Positions 17,611 through 19,569 of a stretch of DNA of 19,569 bases are shown piece by piece; position 1 is the stretch's first letter; each line of letters starts with the position of its first letter. Origin of the DNA: Coemansia sp. RSA 1804 (taxonomy: Eukaryota > Kickxellomycota > Kickxellomycetes > Kickxellales > Kickxellaceae); the NCBI GenBank assembly GCA_027578815.1, contig JANBTH010000356.1, positions 1 to 19,569 on the forward strand. The letters are read 5' to 3'. A model generated the notes under the pieces. That model did not search any database. It was not told where the DNA came from and worked only from the letters and a program-made list of their open reading frames with translations. The position numbers were made by a program, and so were the translations under genes.

Positions 17611-19386
17611 AACAGTCTTTCTAATATCTGGTGGATTCTCAGCTATAAATATTTCTAATGAAAGCATTGGTTTTTGATGCTGTCCAATACCAGGACTAGG
17701 CTTATAAAAACATCTATCTTTACCAGCCACCCCTTCCAACTGACAATGTTCTGGCATATCCCGGGTGCTTTCCAGAACGACACAGGTCTAGATAAAACAA
17801 TACATGCTGGCTGTATCAGTACAGCCATTCTCCCTACTTTAAGCCCTATTCTGGTTTACTTGAAGTTCGCTTTAATTGTCTATTCTCTGGCTGTTTTTGG
17901 ATAGCATAGCGTATGGCTGCGTGTGTATGCCTATTTACAGATATCTGTCTTCAGCCATCTGTTGGAAAGCAGCGCTTGCTATAGGAGCTTCTCTGTCGTA
18001 CATGGCTATTGTTGCTCTAGCTCATGCTCTCCCCGCCATTATCACCAAATCTATTATTTGACTTTTGTATGATGTTTTGGTCTCGCTTGCGCTTGTCTGT
18101 CCATCCTCTTGTTATAAGCGTTTATTTTTTGTTGCGCAATTGTTCCCGGCTTGTACCCCAATTCTACCTTTCGTTCTTATCCAAAATACTGCCGTTGTTG
18201 GATTTATGGCCACTATTTCTGCTACGCGATTGCTTATATTTTCTTCTTTGTTCTAGCTCTGAGCTTTGTTGATGGCTCCTGTTGTTTTGTTGACGCTAGC
18301 ATTGGTATTGATGCTCTCACTCTGCAACAATAGCATATCTAAAGTGCCTTTATCCCTCTTGCAACCGCATGTCAATAACCTCACAATTAACCGTGTTGCT
18401 CTTCGTCTCTTTATGCCCAAATCAGGAACTCTTGTTTGGAAGTTCTATTTAAACCAGAGCAACAGGGGCATTATAAACCCAAAAACAGGTAGCTACGGCA
18501 TTCTGCATCGCCAACACGCATAATTACTATATTCCCAATTTGGAAATAAAGGAAAATGGGTGGCTACAGCAAAAAACCAAATGTAGAATGCCTGTAACCA
18601 AGGACCTTCATTCATCGAGTAATGAAATTGCGCCAGTACATGCACAAACAAGACTGCATTTTTCAATTAATAATGGCATGCTTGTCTAAGCCTTCAAACG
18701 TGTTTATTCTTTTGCGACTTGTAGGCGGTCATTAATCGATCGCTGGAGAACAAACAGAACGCTTGGCGCTATTTTGCTACCAATTTACACTATATACATC
18801 CCCTCTTGTGGAGTTTCCTCCCTTCCTTTATTTTCCCTTTCGATTACCGAAACGCTTGTTGGATATAGCAGCGGTATTTCTAGCTTGAGCGACAACAAGC
18901 ACGCCGCCTTCAATCTTGAGACATTGGTGATTTCTGGTGGATAGCTAGCTGGCCCCCATTGCCTCTCGTCTATTTTCTATTCCTGTGGCGCCTCATCTTC
19001 CTGGAAGAATAGCCAGTCGTTTGTCTGCAATAGCCTTATTTGGCCATAGTTGCAGGCGTGCCTTTCATTTATTATCACCCATCCAGAAAAAGAACATTTT
19101 TGTTCATTTAGAACACGCGTTTCTAGCGACTGCAGAAAAACGTCTGTTGCTCCTTTCTACCTGGGTTATCCTAGCCCTGCGCATTGCAGCACCTCTTATA
19201 ACGCACAGCACCTGCCTCCTGTAAAAAAAAGGTTCCTTGTAACACTGGCTCCTGCTCTGTTTATTGACTCTACTTGCTGTAAGGCAATACTATATTACAC
19301 CCGTGATTGGCAACTGTCGTTTCTTTACATTCAGCTTTCCATAGCCCTAGCGCTTTTCAACTCTTGCACCGGAACCATTTTGGCCA

Positions 19387-19569
19387 ATGTATGCCAGTGT
19401 GCACGATCAGCCACCACCTGCACTGTTGCCGCATTCAGTCACGTCTTCGCTAGTTGTACCAGCATCCAGATCAGCAACAGCAGCAACAGCAGCAGCAGCA
19501 GCAGCAGCCGCTACAAAGCCGCTATCTTCAGGCCGCCTTGTTCTTTCTTCGCCACACGACAAGCACTAC
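19387..19569 (+). CDS. 5' part of an unidentified gene with a poly-alanine run (cut by the right edge)
   Basis: A frame of 61 codons starts at an ATG, reads MYASVHDQPPPALLPHSV and leaves the window with no stop. It has a proline/serine-rich start, an eight-alanine run coded by GCA repeats, and then TKPLSSGRLVLSSPHDKHY. The composition is that of a disordered N-terminus, as found in many fungal transcription factors and kinases. The same frame is open back to a TAG at 19348-19350, reading RFSTLAPEPFWP just before the ATG. That TAG is preceded by a weak pyrimidine tract, so it could be a splice acceptor and the true start could be further upstream. The family cannot be named from this piece. 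Confidence 0.6.
   Translation, partial: MYASVHDQPPPALLPHSVTSSLVVPASRSATAATAAAAAAAATKPLSSGRLVLSSPHDKHY
19474..19509 (+). repeat. GCA trinucleotide repeat coding poly-alanine
   Basis: A GCA/ACA run inside the right-edge reading frame. In the chosen frame it codes for alanine with two threonines. Other frames would give poly-Ser or poly-Gln, but the flanking sequence is most protein-like in the alanine frame. Confidence 0.7.

Larger units (their letters stand above)
15169..19386. other. Long gene-poor stretch
   Basis: About 4.2 kb without a supported gene. It is AT-rich and pyrimidine-rich with many short open frames. A frame at 15559-15972 (ATG start, 137 basic codons) and one at 18266-18523 are the longest; neither has a recognised domain. 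Around 16030-16140 there is a pyrimidine-rich tract and a TATAAA-like site that resemble a fungal promoter and transcription start. The stretch could be the regulatory region or long 5' leader of the gene that starts near 19387, a non-coding RNA locus, or decayed sequence. Confidence 0.5.

Noticed and set aside
17809..17826. GGCTGTA-TCAG-TACAGCC hairpin
   Set aside because: A seven-base stem is expected by chance in several kilobases of sequence, and it has no nearby partner.
18266..18523. 85-codon + strand frame with a hydrophobic start and a polar tail
   Set aside because: It starts at a non-ATG codon (the next codon is ATG), lies in T-rich DNA where such leader-like stretches are common, and has no recognised domain; it may deserve a search but cannot be called.
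17625..18945. Shared TCTGGTGGAT near 17626 and 18932 as a possible dispersed repeat
   Set aside because: Only about ten bases match exactly and the flanks diverge quickly.
1..19569. tRNA genes, rRNA, CRISPR arrays, insertion sequences, transposases or viral genes
   Set aside because: Reading by eye I found no convincing tRNA B-box with cloverleaf, no regularly spaced repeats, and no transposase or reverse transcriptase motifs. A tRNA scan and a repeat search would be decisive.

Overview
This window looks like nuclear DNA from an early-diverging (zygomycete-type) fungus. It has moderate GC, genes with none or only one or two short introns, and an IKS1-type kinase. It also carries a Rua1-type C-terminal zinc domain and a fungal PQ-loop membrane protein. 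A Kickxellomycotina-like source is a guess from gene content, not shown by the sequence. I see no bacterial operons, tRNA, rRNA, CRISPR array, transposase or viral gene.

Layout. The left edge (about 1-390) is a GC-richer patch that probably holds the 3' end of a + strand gene, with its frame unresolved. About 2 kb without a convincing gene follows. A DNAJC3/P58IPK-type ER co-chaperone (TPR plus J domain) lies on the - strand at 2464-4095. It shares a 0.9 kb divergent promoter with a small, probably mitochondrial, alanine-rich helical protein (5001-5477, +). Next is a two-exon PQ-loop repeat membrane protein (5945-6899, +). It lies tail to tail with an IKS1-family Ser/Thr kinase (9790-6973, -) whose short first exon sits behind a 139-nt intron. 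A 2OG-Fe(II) prolyl-4-hydroxylase-type dioxygenase (10854-10114, -) follows in the same direction.

The right half is gene-poor. A gene with a Rua1_C-type zinc domain (exons 14059-14665 and 14919-15168, +) probably starts further upstream. A first exon at 12678-12783 fits in phase. About 4.2 kb without a supported gene follows, with low-complexity tracts, a 25-bp tandem repeat and a pair of hairpins. At the right edge a new + strand reading frame with a poly-alanine run begins at about 19387 and leaves the window.

The genes do not form a pathway; this reads as an ordinary fungal gene neighbourhood. I found no convincing new system. The points most worth checking are the competing GC-AG and GT-AG splicing of the PQ-loop gene, the uncertain 5' end of the Rua1-type gene, an ERSE-like element upstream of the DNAJC3-type gene, and the long gene-poor stretch on the right.
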